Shown here piece after piece: positions 23,434 through 35,005 of a stretch of 64,000 nt of DNA (position 1 is the stretch's first letter; each line of letters opens with the position of its first letter). The DNA is from Pseudopyrenochaeta lycopersici (taxonomy: Eukaryota; Ascomycota; Dothideomycetes; Pleosporales; Pseudopyrenochaetaceae). The DNA lies in the NCBI GenBank assembly GCA_003313425.1, contig NHZP01000011.1, positions 930,001 to 994,000 on the forward strand, in the 5' to 3' direction. Both the position numbers and the translations under genes were made by a program. The notes below the pieces were generated by a model that worked only from the letters and a program-made list of their open reading frames with translations, ran no database searches and was not told where the DNA came from.

Positions 23434-25494
23434 ATGCGCCCTTCACCGTCCTTGTCCCTCCGAATTCGTTCACATCTCTCACGCTCCAAACATGACGCCA
23501 TCACATCTTCCGCACCAATGCAGAAGCCTATCGAGGCAGCCTACTACCGTGGGGGGACATCTCGAGCAGTGATCATACAACCGCAGTACCTGCCCAAGGA
23601 CCGTGCACAATGGCCCTCTATCTTCCGCCAGATCATGGGAAGCGGCGATCCCTATGGGCGGCAACTTGATGGCATGGGTGCAGGTATATCGAGTCTCAGT
23701 AAGATCTGTCTTGTTGAACCCTACGGCAAAAGGGTTGTGAAGGAGGAACGTGCTCTCCGGTTTCGAACTGGATATGGTGGCATCGATGCCGTGAGGGAGT
23801 CTGCAGAAGCTATTCGAGATCAGGAAGAAGCCCAGCAAATCGGAGATGAGCAGGAATTAGACATTGACTATACATTTGTAGGATTAGGCATTGAGAACGA
23901 TGAAGTGGACATTGCAGGTAATTGCGGGAACATGAGTAGTGCTATTGGTCCCTACGCATACAATGCTGGACTACTGCCACCGCAAGTGTATGCGCAGGGT
24001 GATGGAGCGATCACCGCTAGGATTCGAAACACCAATACCGGAAAATTGATCAACTCAACTTTCGAAGTCATTGGTGGACAAGCTGCTGTCGTAGGCGATT
24101 ACACAATCGACGGCGTCACTGGAAAAGGATCGAAGATTAAGCTAGACTTCAAGCACCCATACGGTAGCAAGACTGGCAAAGTCCTTCCCACGGGAAATAG
24201 AGTGGACAAAATTGCAGGCTACAAAGTCTCCTGTGTGGACGGTGCAAACCCAGCAATCTTCATCCGCGCAGATGACATCGGTGTGGACGGCACCATCCTC
24301 CCCAATGATTTCAATAAACTTCCTGAAAAACTCGCCATGCTGGAGCGTATACGAAAAGCCGCGGCTGTAGAAATGGGTATTGCCGCTACTGAGGACCAAG
24401 TGCCCCGAACAATTCCTAAGATTGGGCTCGTTTCCCAGTCATCTACACACCTCGTTCTTTCTGGACAGACGCTCAAAACCCAGCAAATGGACATTGTGAT
24501 TCGGTTTTTGTCTGACACCCAACCGCACCGTGCAATTCCTCTGACAGCCGCACTAACGACAGCCGTGGCTGCCCGTATACCTGGAACAATCGTTGAACAG
24601 ATGCTAGCTCCTGACCCGGTCATGGAAAATGCAATTACGATTGGGCATGCGAGTGGACGAATTCAAGTCAATGCAACTATGGACATAAAGAATAAAGTAG
24701 TGCCGGTCAGTGCAACCGTGTATAGGACTGCCAAGAGACTTTTCGAAGGGAACACGTATTGGACTGATAATGGGAAGAACGAAGATAAGGCATGTGCCAC
24801 CTATGGAAGCAATGGCAGACATTCGCTAGGTTTGGCCTTCATCCTTGAGAACAGAGGCCAGAGCACTTCGCACCTGTTTGGCGAGGATATATCAGAAGCA
24901 AAGGTACAACACGGAAAGGGAATTGTAGAGGAAGCAGAACAAAGCGTAGTTGAAGAGAGTGAGGATGGACAGCAACCTTTGACGGATCGTAACTACAGGC
25001 CCCTCCAAAATCTACCAGCCATTGACAGTGGTGGAAAGGCCGACACCCACCCAGCGACGCCGCTCACAGTAGCGCTAGAACAACTGCGATCCCACCTTAC
25101 CGACATCCTCAGCGACCCAGACATTTCATCTCGCCCCTATCCCCCAAACCTCCTCCAGTCTGTCGAGAACTCTTACACAAAAATTGTTGCCAACTCACGC
25201 GCAAGAACCCAGACAAGTCAAGGGAATCAGTGGCATCATTGGGCTAAGTCCCTGCACAAGCGGAAAAAGAGCCTCAGGGAGTCGGCGGAGAGGAAGGATG
25301 TTCTGGAGGAGAAGGCAAAGAGGGGAGTGAAGAGGACTACGAAAAGGGAGTTAGGGCTGGATAAGTATGGAAACCTGGCCTGGGATGGTGAGGATGGTGG
25401 CCAAAGGTTGAGGAGGAAGAGTAAGAGGATGGAAGCGATGGTGGACACACAGCCTATGGCTAAAGAAACAGATGTATACAGCGATCCAAAGTAG
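23434..25494 (+). CDS. PrpF-family isomerase-like protein with long C-terminal extension
   Basis: PrpF proteins (DUF453) isomerise aconitate-type C=C bonds, for example 2-methylaconitate in propionate breakdown; they have a diaminopimelate-epimerase-like double fold. The frame is uninterrupted, 686 residues from the ATG at 23434. The family core spans about residues 30-480: AYYRGGTSRAVI, GSGDPYGRQLDGMGAG, the Cys loop NCGNMSSAIGPYA, and late GHASGRIQVNA. The N-terminus RPSPSLSLRIRSHLSRS is basic and hydroxylated, like a mitochondrial presequence; an alternative start at 23518 would remove it. The tail (about 200 residues) is unlike bacterial PrpF: first acidic, then a helical part, then very Lys/Arg-rich (LHKRKKSLRESAERK). 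It could add targeting or be a fused second unit. Divergent from MGE1. Confidence 0.85.
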   Translation: MRPSPSLSLRIRSHLSRSKHDAITSSAPMQKPIEAAYYRGGTSRAVIIQPQYLPKDRAQWPSIFRQIMGSGDPYGRQLDGMGAGISSLSKICLVEPYGKRVVKEERALRFRTGYGGIDAVRESAEAIRDQEEAQQIGDEQELDIDYTFVGLGIENDEVDIAGNCGNMSSAIGPYAYNAGLLPPQVYAQGDGAITARIRNTNTGKLINSTFEVIGGQAAVVGDYTIDGVTGKGSKIKLDFKHPYGSKTGKVLPTGNRVDKIAGYKVSCVDGANPAIFIRADDIGVDGTILPNDFNKLPEKLAMLERIRKAAAVEMGIAATEDQVPRTIPKIGLVSQSSTHLVLSGQTLKTQQMDIVIRFLSDTQPHRAIPLTAALTTAVAARIPGTIVEQMLAPDPVMENAITIGHASGRIQVNATMDIKNKVVPVSATVYRTAKRLFEGNTYWTDNGKNEDKACATYGSNGRHSLGLAFILENRGQSTSHLFGEDISEAKVQHGKGIVEEAEQSVVEESEDGQQPLTDRNYRPLQNLPAIDSGGKADTHPATPLTVALEQLRSHLTDILSDPDISSRPYPPNLLQSVENSYTKIVANSRARTQTSQGNQWHHWAKSLHKRKKSLRESAERKDVLEEKAKRGVKRTTKRELGLDKYGNLAWDGEDGGQRLRRKSKRMEAMVDTQPMAKETDVYSDPK

Positions 25495-27154
25495 TTGAAC
25501 ATCAAATTCATTCCGCACGCTCCAGGGTGAGTAAACATTTACATTTTGCAAGTTTGCCCACGTCGATGAAATATATTGGGGCTGGAGAATACCTCGATGT
25601 AAATTGTCTATACTTTACCATGGGTCATTTAGCATGCTGTCAATAACCGGAACAGATGTGAAAGCAATGCTGATCAACCCACAACGTGTCTGCTCTTTCG
25701 GTATAGCCAAGCTGTTATTCTCCTACGAAGCTAATATAGATTAGCCATTTTCAATGTTTCTTCTATGCATGAATAATTACATTCAGACAATTGCATTACT
25801 TTTGGATTCCTTCCATTCAAGTTTGATCCCCCCCGCCTCATTCCGTCGCAGTTCACCCGGGCCGTTTCAACAATACGGGTGCTGGAATCTGCTGAAGAGG
25901 GCGAGGCTTCCACCTAGGAACTTTGTAGGTAATCCCCAGAGTCAACGCTGAATGTGCTGTTTTAGTCCAGCCAAGTCAACGCGGTCGAGCTTCGAGTTAC
26001 TGTTATTGTAACTACTTTGATTCATAGGTGATTACCAAATACAATACGATCCAATTGTGTCAGAATCGCCTCCTATGACCCTTGTTTACGTGTGGAGATT
26101 TGTGTTGACAGTTCGAAGGATCACTGATTGCAGCGCTAGTCAGCTGCGATGGTAAGAAAGTATAATCATCTCTGCAAAATTGCAGCAGCCTGACTTGGTC
26201 GGTGGCTATGTATTATGTTCACACCTCCGTGACTAACCTCGCTGGTCTCGAGTTGATCTTTTTTCTCGTATCGTACCATCGGAGAGTTAAATCTCACCCA
26301 TAAACCACATTCTCTGAAATCCCCTCATCAATAGTTGAATGTGCTCCATGAAACCTTTCACTGCATAAACCATACTGTCTCCCAGCTTTATATTCCTTGC
26401 TTATGTCCTTCCTATTTCATTCCGCATATGCATACGGAACCATCTTCCGCTTTTGCTATCTGGTGCTTCCGGCTTCCGGCTATTCCAATGCACGGCCTGG
26501 AATGATTTAAAAAACCTCTGACCGTATCACGTACAGAAGTATTGGAAGACTATTAGCAATCGTTATTGACGCAAATCCTTCGACGAGGCCAGAGTATTCT
26601 GTGGGCCCTTTGCTTAGGTACGCCGGGCCTGTCGATAATGGTCTCTGGACGAGGTCTAATCTCACATAATTGAGGGGTTGAAGTCTATTAGAAGAAGATT
26701 GTACAAACCACTGTTCTGGGAGCAATCAGCTGTTGCCATTTTTAAAGGTGTTTTGCAAGATGATGCCTGCCGAAACCCCCTCAGATGGTGCAGTGTTGAT
26801 TATACTTGCCCACCACAACAGGTGAAAGGCCTGATTTGTTCCGACAAGAAAATGGGAAGCAGTGATCTTTATCAGCTCCCTCTGCAAATTTTAAGAAATC
26901 ACTATCATTTTTCACCCAACCAAGCGTGCAAGCAGAATCAAGCAAAGTAGTACGGAAGCGTGATGCGTAATTTCGTGTTATGGGTGGAGATTCTATATCT
27001 TGGTACTCTGAACGCCTTAAACAATGCCTGATGTGGAGTGGGATATGCAGGATGAAAAATTAGCAAAATACGCCGCCCAAATGGTATCAAACAGGGTGTC
27101 GAATAGCAGGATCCACCTCAAGCGTATACTTGTGTCCTTCCCCCACTCTGAACT
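25495..27154. other. Intergenic region, no recognised gene
   Basis: Three prime flanks of the PrpF-like gene and of the carrier gene plus about 1.3 kb with only short, unrelated open frames. The composition is AT-rich. No repeat or RNA gene was recognised. Confidence 0.45.
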
Positions 27155-28214
27155 CTACAACTGTCGGTAAATCTTTTTATGTTGTTCCAGGAATAGGAAG
27201 GTGAGGACTGTATGTGGACCAACGCGGATGAAGCTTGGTACCCAGCCCTTGAACATCCAGCGCAAACCTTCTGTTTTTGTGATATCCGTCACAAGTCTTA
27301 TTATGCCCTTGTGCTCCCTTGAGCTCATGACGCGAGTTTTAATAACGTCCACAGGCGAACATATCGTGGTCGCTATGAATCCTGCAAGGAAGGAGGCGGT
27401 GGAGTGCGTTGCAAGACCATCCACCATGGGTGTGTAGTCGAGAAGGACACGCTTGAAGCCATCATATGTTGCTAATTGCCCAACGGTCATCAAAACTGCA
27501 CGCGCAGAGTTGGGCCACACTCCTTTCCATAAGCTAGCCACGCCTTCTTCACGGGACATACGAATGATTCCATCGAATGCATGCTTATAACCCCGCCGTT
27601 GCTCTTTTGGTAGCGCTGCATCATGTTGCATCCGTACATTGATTATGTCTCCGGGATTGCCAGCAACCCCACCCAAAAAGCCTGATATCGAAGCCATGCC
27701 AACGAGTGTGAGGAAGGATGGTTTCGTGTCGGCGGTAGTCATACGGCCTTTGAGGCTCTCGTAGACCCCAAACCGAGTCATACTATAGGTCGCTTGGCGA
27801 AGCTGCGCAGCAGATATCTGGTGTGTACATTAGAGAGGAAAAAAACACACCCTCTGGGAAAGAACTTACACCCTTGTACAACCCCCAAAACCCATCACTC
27901 TTGACTACATGGCCGAACATTTGCATCGTGTTGAACCGCGCGCCAGATGCTGATTGTGTTTGTAGCCGGACCTGCGCTTGTAAGTGAGAGTCATGATGAG
28001 ACTGTTGGCTCCAAAGGTACCTTTACTACTCGATTGTTAGCGGTAGCTCTTTAAAAAGCACACGAGACTTACTCAGATCCAGAGGATGTGTGAAAAGGGT
28101 TGCAAAGCAGCTTGCGCTCCCGCCAAACCAGAACGGATACTGTATCGGCGTCTTTTTGACATCTTGGCTTTTCTTCATCTCTGGAGCGCTCATCGTCTTG
28201 GTAAGGGCCGCCAT
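27155..28214 (-). CDS. DIC1: Mitochondrial dicarboxylate carrier
   Basis: Inner-membrane exchanger of malate, succinate and phosphate. Exons 28073-28214, 27870-27976 and 27155-27817, GT-AG introns of 96 and 52 bases; 303 residues, the normal six-helix carrier length. Three repeats are visible through their signatures: THPLDLTQVRLQ, GNPGDIINVRMQHDAAL and CSPVDVIKTRVM. The Asn in the second (NVRMQ) and the HDAAL stretch point to the dicarboxylate rather than the oxoglutarate or phosphate carriers. In the first signature Gln replaces the usual Lys/Arg. This follows from an acceptor at ACAAG; the next AG would shift the frame. An N-terminal matrix leader is not obvious, as is usual for carriers. 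Confidence 0.92.
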
Positions 28215-28775
28215 ATTGATCGCAAAGCTGGCAGAAGCTGCATTGACCCGTACAAAGGGCTGTGACCTTCAGGAGCTTAAAGAGTACGGAAATCGAGTGT
28301 GGTTCCAGACTCGGTGATTGTTAAGTGACCGAGAAATCGCGCCGGGGGGATGTCATATTTCGGTTATACGCTGTCAGCACGGAACCGTGCTTGGCGTCGC
28401 GTCGATTTTTGTGAACGCGGTGGTACGACCAAACCAATGCCATCGGAAGCATGCGGATATCAATGTGTTCTACGGCTATATGCCGCCAATTGAATCGAAA
28501 TGTATCATTGCAAATACAGAGGCCATCACTATCGCCCTGGCCGTGGCGGCATACGGTGAGATACAACTCTTCTGGTACGTTGCGATCATGTGATCATGCA
28601 TCCTACGCGGTAACAGACATGATGCGGTAGCATCGAGGAACATCAGTATTGATATTCAAACTCTGTGCAATTTCGGAGGCACTTACCTGTCACTACTGTA
28701 TAATCGCCCATTATGACCTGCTACAAAGGCGGCTGGCCCGTACTTTCTCAGAGTGATGGCTAAAACGAGACCTAG
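28215..28775. promoter_or_regulatory. Upstream region between carrier and PheRS genes
   Basis: Divergent stretch holding both promoters and probably the first coding exon of the PheRS gene. A frame near 28715-28765 reads LLQRRLARTFS, which looks like part of a matrix presequence, but I could not connect it by a clean splice. Confidence 0.4.
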
Positions 28776-30289
28776 GAACATCACCGGCGAACATCAAAAT
28801 AGAAGGAAAGTCCTACCAAACGGATGAGTGGATGAACACACCTTCGACAATTCTTTCTACCATTTCTCGACGTCTCCACCTTCAGCCAGACCATCCATTG
28901 ACAATCACCCGAAAGCTCATTGAATCACGATTCCCTGGTTTCAAGACTCACAATGAGCTTTTCCCAATTGTCACTACAGGTCAAAACTTTGATTCCCTGG
29001 GCTTTCCCCTCGATCACATTGGACGAAGTCGGACCGACACGTATTATCTGAATAAGGAAACAGTACTACGAACACACACCTCAGCCCACCAAGCCGACAC
29101 CTTTCGCAATAATGAAAGCGAAGGCTACCTCATTAGCGCGGACGTCTACCGACGAGATGCCATTGACCGGAGCCACTATCCAGTCTTCCATCAAATGGAG
29201 GGTGGGCGGACATGGGATAGGCAACAAGCAGAAACGGAAGGAAAGCCTCTCGCCAAAGTGATCTGGGACGACGTAGCTAAAATTCCCAAACATGACATTG
29301 CAGTTGAAGATCCCAATCCAACGTTCCATCCTGAGCGCAATCCGCTTCAGGCGACACACTCACCGGAAGAAGCTGAGGCCATGGCTGCCCACTTGAAACG
29401 CAGTCTTGAAGATATGGTTGTCACCATCTTCAATGCAGCCAAAGGCGCTGCAGATGCTTCCTCAACATCTCCAGATGAACCTCTGAAAGTGCGGTGGGTC
29501 GAGGCATACTTTCCGTTTACGTCACCGAGCTGGGAGCTCGAAGTCTTCTGGCAAGACGACTGGCTTGAAGTTCTAGGCTGTGGTATCGTCTCTCAGCCCA
29601 TCCTGAACAACGCCTCCGTGCCGAACCGAGCGGGGTGGGCGTTTGGAATAGGCCTCGAACGCATCGCCATGCTGCTCTACTCAATCCCTGACATTCGTCT
29701 ATTTTGGTCCAAAGACACGAGGTTCCTTTCTCAATTCAGCGAGCGGAAACCGATTCGCCGTTTCGTACCCTTTAGCAAGTACCCTGCATGCTTCAAAGAC
29801 GTAAGCTTCTGGCTACGCTCCAGCTCTAGTGCTGCTGGTGGCGCCAGCGCTATTCACCCACCGGCAACACCTGCAGCAGCAGCACAACCAACGAACTTGC
29901 AGACAGAAGCACAGGCGCAATTTCCTGCTTCACCTGACCACCCAAATGCTGCTGCGAACTTTATTGTAACTACTTCGGGATCGCCAGGACCCGCACCTCC
30001 TACTTCACAGCCGATTCCGCCCGCGGCACCTGCGGTTATGCCGCTCTCGGCTTCGTCCTCCTTTCATGAGAACGATGTAATGGAGATTGCGCGTGAGGTT
30101 TGCGGCGACCTCGTTGAAGATGTTCGATTAACGGACGAATTTGTGCATCCAAAGACAGGGCGGCGAAGCATGTGCTATCGCATCAATTATCGGAGTCTGG
30201 AGCGCACTCTTACCAACGATGAGACTAACCAGCTGCACGAACGGCTGCGATCCCTTCTCGTTGACAGGCTAGGGGTGGAGTTGCGATAG
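28776..30289 (+). CDS. MSF1: Mitochondrial phenylalanyl-tRNA synthetase (first exon not resolved)
   Basis: Charges mitochondrial tRNA-Phe in the matrix. The main exon probably begins at 28776 after an acceptor CCTAG, since the family block KIEGKSYQTDEWMNTPS extends upstream of the first ATG (28832). The catalytic core shows HPLTITRKLIESRF, LRTHTSAHQADTF, VYRRDAIDRSHYPVFHQMEG and GWAFGIGLERIAMLLYSIPD. After KDVSFWLRSSS comes a stretch of about 70 residues rich in Ala, Pro, Ser and Gln with no family counterpart. Then the anticodon-binding domain resumes with FHENDVMEIAREVCGDLVED and CYRINYRSLERTLTN. The presequence must lie in an exon upstream that I could not join. Function is clear; the 5' end is incomplete. 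Confidence 0.9.
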
Positions 30290-30593
30290 TCTGGTCGAAA
30301 TTGACTAGTGTTCGGCTTGCAGTAGAGGTGTGGGTGCGGCGTGGTTGACTGCCGACGGATCCTGTACCAAAAGGTCACTACTGCCGGCTGTCGATGCTCC
30401 ATTGTGGGAAAGGCATAGTGGCATGGCATGCAGGAGGTCAGGAGAGACGACAAAATTTAAGACGCATTAGTCCTCCTTGTCCAGGCATTCAAGCATGGCT
30501 AAGGAGCGGTGACAGAAATGACAAGTAGTTGTGGTGGTAGTAAGCGTCCATTAGCATTTTCTTCTCCAACCTCCAATTAGCGTTTCCTATACT

Positions 30594-30622
30594 ATCTATG
30601 TATGTATATATATGTATCAATA
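30594..30622. repeat. Short TATG/TATA-type microsatellite
   Basis: A run of alternating TATG and TATA units in the PheRS 3' flank. It looks like ordinary simple sequence. Confidence 0.5.
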
Positions 30623-33600
30623 TGTATAACACGTGTGACCCATGGCCCAATTGTCCCTTAACATGCATACTTGCCATTGCTATTGCCTTTCGCAAATCTA
30701 GTACTACCAACTCCGCAACATGGATCGCGGCCCTCCACCCTGCATGCAGCCGTCCCCGCAATTTCGCGACCGGGAAAAGAGCATAAACTCACAAATCCAA
30801 ATGGTCCGCTTACTGTAAGTTCATGCGTTCCCCCCCACACATGCTGCAGCAGTAGCAAACTATGTCTACCCACTCTTACGAGAGCATATATGTCGACCAA
30901 GTTTGCGGTCATGTGGCGTTCTCTATAACACACGCTAATATAACCTATACTCGTTTGCGCTTGAGTTGGTGGGGCAGTCGCGAGATATTAGGTGCAGCAT
31001 CGCAGCGCCAGAGCGTATGGCGGGCATCGTGGCGGAGCCTCGTACGAGCTAGCCGCAGGAGTCAGGTCGCGCTTCGCTACTGGATTCGACACGGTTGTGA
31101 GATGTTCTAGCCGTTCGGTGCTAGAGGCATAGCTATCTTGGGCGACGTGATCAAGCCAGCCACTTGTTCCTGCAATTATATCACGAACTTGCAGGACGCA
31201 TTCTTGAGGGCGTTCAGGATTGGGAGGGAAATGCTATTTATTGTCTTTGCATTTTTCAGGGTTCGTCTGCCAATAAACCTTATTTGTACTGTTCGGCGCA
31301 GCTCGCTCCATCTTTCGGAGACACCCTTTCTCTCGAGAAGGGCAGAGAGGGTCGTAGAGCATGTCTCATCGCATTCGTAAAAGCATGCCCTGAGCCCGCA
31401 AGTGCCGGCGCCGAGCGGAGCTTTTCTCCAGATAAACTACGGTTGTGCGACGTAAGCACGACGGCAACTGCGGGAGCGGTGGATCATGATCTGAGCTCCA
31501 GCTCGCGACCCATCACCGGGTATACGTTTTTTGCATCGCTATAGCTCTCCACATTATATGTCGTACTATTCATCGTTTCCCCAGGGGCTATTTCCCCGCA
31601 ATCGCAGAATTAGCCGAAAGCTATAGCCATGATCGGGCGATGAGCCTATTAGTAGATACATGCTTGTTAGTTCTTAGCTGTAAAGCGATGGCCAATGGTC
31701 CAGGTCCTATCAGCGGAAACACCAGTCGGGGTGCTAGGAGGGGAAAACAGTGTTTGTGAGAGATCGATGACAGGGATTCCTGGGATGTAAAAGTGATAGT
31801 TGTGGTGTTATACCGGGCGAGCAAGGTGGAACGCCGTCAGGGTCTAGGTGAGTTGTGTAGCGAATCGGAGGTAGATGGTTGATGCGAGAAGCAGGATACT
31901 CTGGGTGCATATGTTTATGTGAGGCGCAGACGAGACAAATAACTGCAATAGATAATATTGTACGAAGGTATTGGAGGTTGAACCATGGATTTCAACGTTC
32001 GATGTTGAATTGCATTCTGTATTGATTATGTCGTGGTGAGAACCATCGCGATCATTCGCCGAATCGGGGAGATTCGTCTTGGGTCCGTCATGGCATCAGG
32101 GAACACATCAACTGCCGTTGTCCTCGAAGATAGAGAGCCCTTCCACTTGCGAAGCATGATTAGAAATCATCCTGGTGTTTGAATGAGAATACTGAGATGC
32201 GTCTATAACGCAAGGGTAGTAGTGTCTACTGCTACTCTGCAGCGCAACCATGCGCCCAACTCATGGCAGCATGATGCAAAAATGCTTGCTTCGGGTTTGA
32301 GCGATCCGATGCAATGTATACAGTGATAAGTATAGCTCTGAAAAGCAGCGCAAAGGTCCTGAACGATTCACGTGCTATTGGTTCAAGCTTTGTTGTTTAG
32401 ACTCAATGCACATGCCCTTAGACCTAGATGCACAATCCTCGTTGATGGTGCGCATTCAATGGACAGCTGCAATGGAATGGTGTTTCCGCAATTTTGCCAA
32501 CGCTTGTGTATACTAGACGGGTTTGGCGTGTGGGAGTATTGCAGCCGGGTTTTACGACCTGTGTAACGTGTTAGCGAAAATTTCCAGTGAAAAATGACTG
32601 CATAGCACGTAGGGTTGCGATGATGGTCCTAAAAATCACCTGTGGAACATCCATAGAGTATCGCGTCAAGGCAGTTTTGGTATTTCCATGGTGACAGCGG
32701 AGACAGTCCCACAGCCGCGGTGTCGAATTCATGGAATCGGACCGAATCTACTTTCGTGGGACATTACCTACACGAAAACATGGAGATTACTTCGAGATCA
32801 AGACAATAAGGACGAGGGCTGGCCAGGGCAGCCATGTAGACAGCGGAAATGGCTGATGAGATACGACGGCCCATAGCCATGGGACCAGGACTGAGCATTC
32901 CGTGTCTTTGATATGAGTTTCACAATCAGCCCGGCACTTGTCCCGAGATACGGGTATACGTCTAGACGCGATAAATAGGGATTTGTGACCGAGACCTCTG
33001 ATAAACGGGCCGCCTTTGCAGGCGCCATTGCAGGCGTTATAACCGCGCAGGGCAAGGATATTGAGTGGTATTGACAGTGAGGTCGGAGGAACGCTCCATC
33101 CGCATAGTCATGACCAAGTGCCTCGTGGAGGGCAGGCAGCGCAGAACCATAGCGCAATTTACATAGCGAGCCTGCCACTAGGTCCTGCCATGACTCTGAT
33201 AGACTAGGGTCTCCATTTGCCAAGCTTAAGATGTTCATCTCTCGAACAGTCCCCGTAAGATCTTCGCGGAAAGAGAGGGTCCAAAATATTTCCTGATGAT
33301 CTTTAGGCCGTGCCGAAGAGCCGTGTGACGAACGAGGTATGGCCTCGAGATGCACAATGTCAGGCACACTTGGGAAAAAAAATCAATAGATTGTGATAAG
33401 GTGCTTTGTAACACTGCTGCGAGTGGTTCGGCGTTTCAAGCGAGCCGTTGAAATATGTACTTGCATCTATTTCCATTCAACCGCTGCCGTTGACCAGAGC
33501 ATCCCTACCGCCATCAAGGCACATCAGTCGCTGCAATGCGGACACTGTTCATTACGGACAAATCTAGTGGATGTGATGAGATGCGGTTTCTGCTCGAAAT

Positions 33601-34894
33601 GATTAAATGATGCTCGGGAATCAAGCCAGAATGTCTGCTTTGGGAGACAGTCACCAGGGCAAGACGTCGTGCAGCAACTCGAATGGCACGCGGAGATGCC
33701 ACAGGGAAGGAATAAGGAAAGCAAGTAGCCATATGCGGGCTTAATCGAATGATTTTGACTCTGCGCAAAATTGGTGGCAGCTCATGCAGCCGTTCCCTGC
33801 AAGAATTGGTTCGTCACTGCATATCTTGGCGTGATTTTGGCCATGACTTGCGTTTGGGCGGAGCGGGAAGCCGAAAACCGCAAAGCGCCAGCGACTCAAT
33901 CATGGCAAGTGATGACGATTAGGCGTTGGAAATAGGAGTTGCTTTTGATAACGGCCGAGGTGGCAAGATGTCCAAAAGAGAAGCTGGGGGTGGGTAGCTC
34001 GAAAAATGGTTCAATGGGTGTGGATACGGAAAGGGTCAAGTTGCAAGCCACAGCAGACGAAGACATCAGGATGAAACGCTTGGACAGCCACCAAACAAGA
34101 CCAGATGTGTGGTCGTGCTCAGCAAGAATGGGCCTCAGGATTATTGAGGTGGGTGATCCGCGCGGACCGCAGTTGCAGGCTGGGGGGGGGGGGCGAGAGG
34201 CGGGTTCCTGAAGTGCATCCGCCACCCAGTCGCATTGCATACGCAAGTCAGCATGGTGTTCGTGTGTGACAATGGACAACGAGACATGAAGGTGCCATGG
34301 AGCAAAGTTTTGAGATGGCAGATACGGGAAGGGTTGAGTGAGAGGAAGCTTGGCGAGTCTTATTCCACGCGAGGGTGCAAAGTCGGAATTTGCCAGTGTG
34401 GGCCCGAATTAGAAGCACGCCGGTATTGCTGCTGGGGATAGAGGTGAGGCAGTGGTGTCGGGCGCGGGAACAAGAAGCCACGACTGGTGCGAAAGCCCCC
34501 TTCTCACCATGTGACGGGACTAGGTAGGGAAGGGTCAGCTCAAACACGGCACTCCCGAGGCTGGTCTCCGCGTGGGCTAAGCGAAGATCCATGTCTATAG
34601 GGCTGTGCCTCGCCTATATGTCCTGCGCGCTGGGAAATTATATCGATGTCGTCGAGTAGGATGGCCATCGGTTGGAAATGACGGTGAAGGAGTGAAGGGT
34701 GAGGGGTAAATGCTGTGAAGAGACACATGCGACTGCCTTCTGTATGAGCATGACGGCAGGAGGTGGGGCGTGACTGGCAGCCACGATGGACAGGCAGCAG
34801 GAGCAAGCGGGCCCCCAACTCTGTTGCTCAAACAGGGCAGGGGCGAACCACTTCGGCGGAGGATTTTTTGAGGTGGAAACACGAAGACGTGTGG

Positions 34895-35005
34895 AGGTAG
34901 GAGCGTGCTGATGGGGACGTGCTGGATAGCTGCTGGAGATAGGAGCGTGCGGCGATGGGGGACGTGCTGGAGCGTAGCTGGGTGCTGGACATAGGAACGT
35001 GCTGG
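34895..35005. repeat. Degenerate GC-rich repeat with GTGCTGG core
   Basis: The motif (G)GGA(A/G)CGTGC(T)GG occurs about five times: TAGGAGCGTGCTG, GGGGACGTGCTGG, TAGGAGCGTGCGG, GGGGACGTGCTGG and TAGGAACGTGCTGG. The intervals are irregular, and extra GCTGGA(T/G)A units lie between. It is not in a supported gene. Confidence 0.6.

Noticed and set aside
32798..33367. Minus-strand open frame of 189 codons in the gene desert
   Set aside because: No domain, mixed composition and no splice continuation; could be chance, kept as a remark in the region entry.
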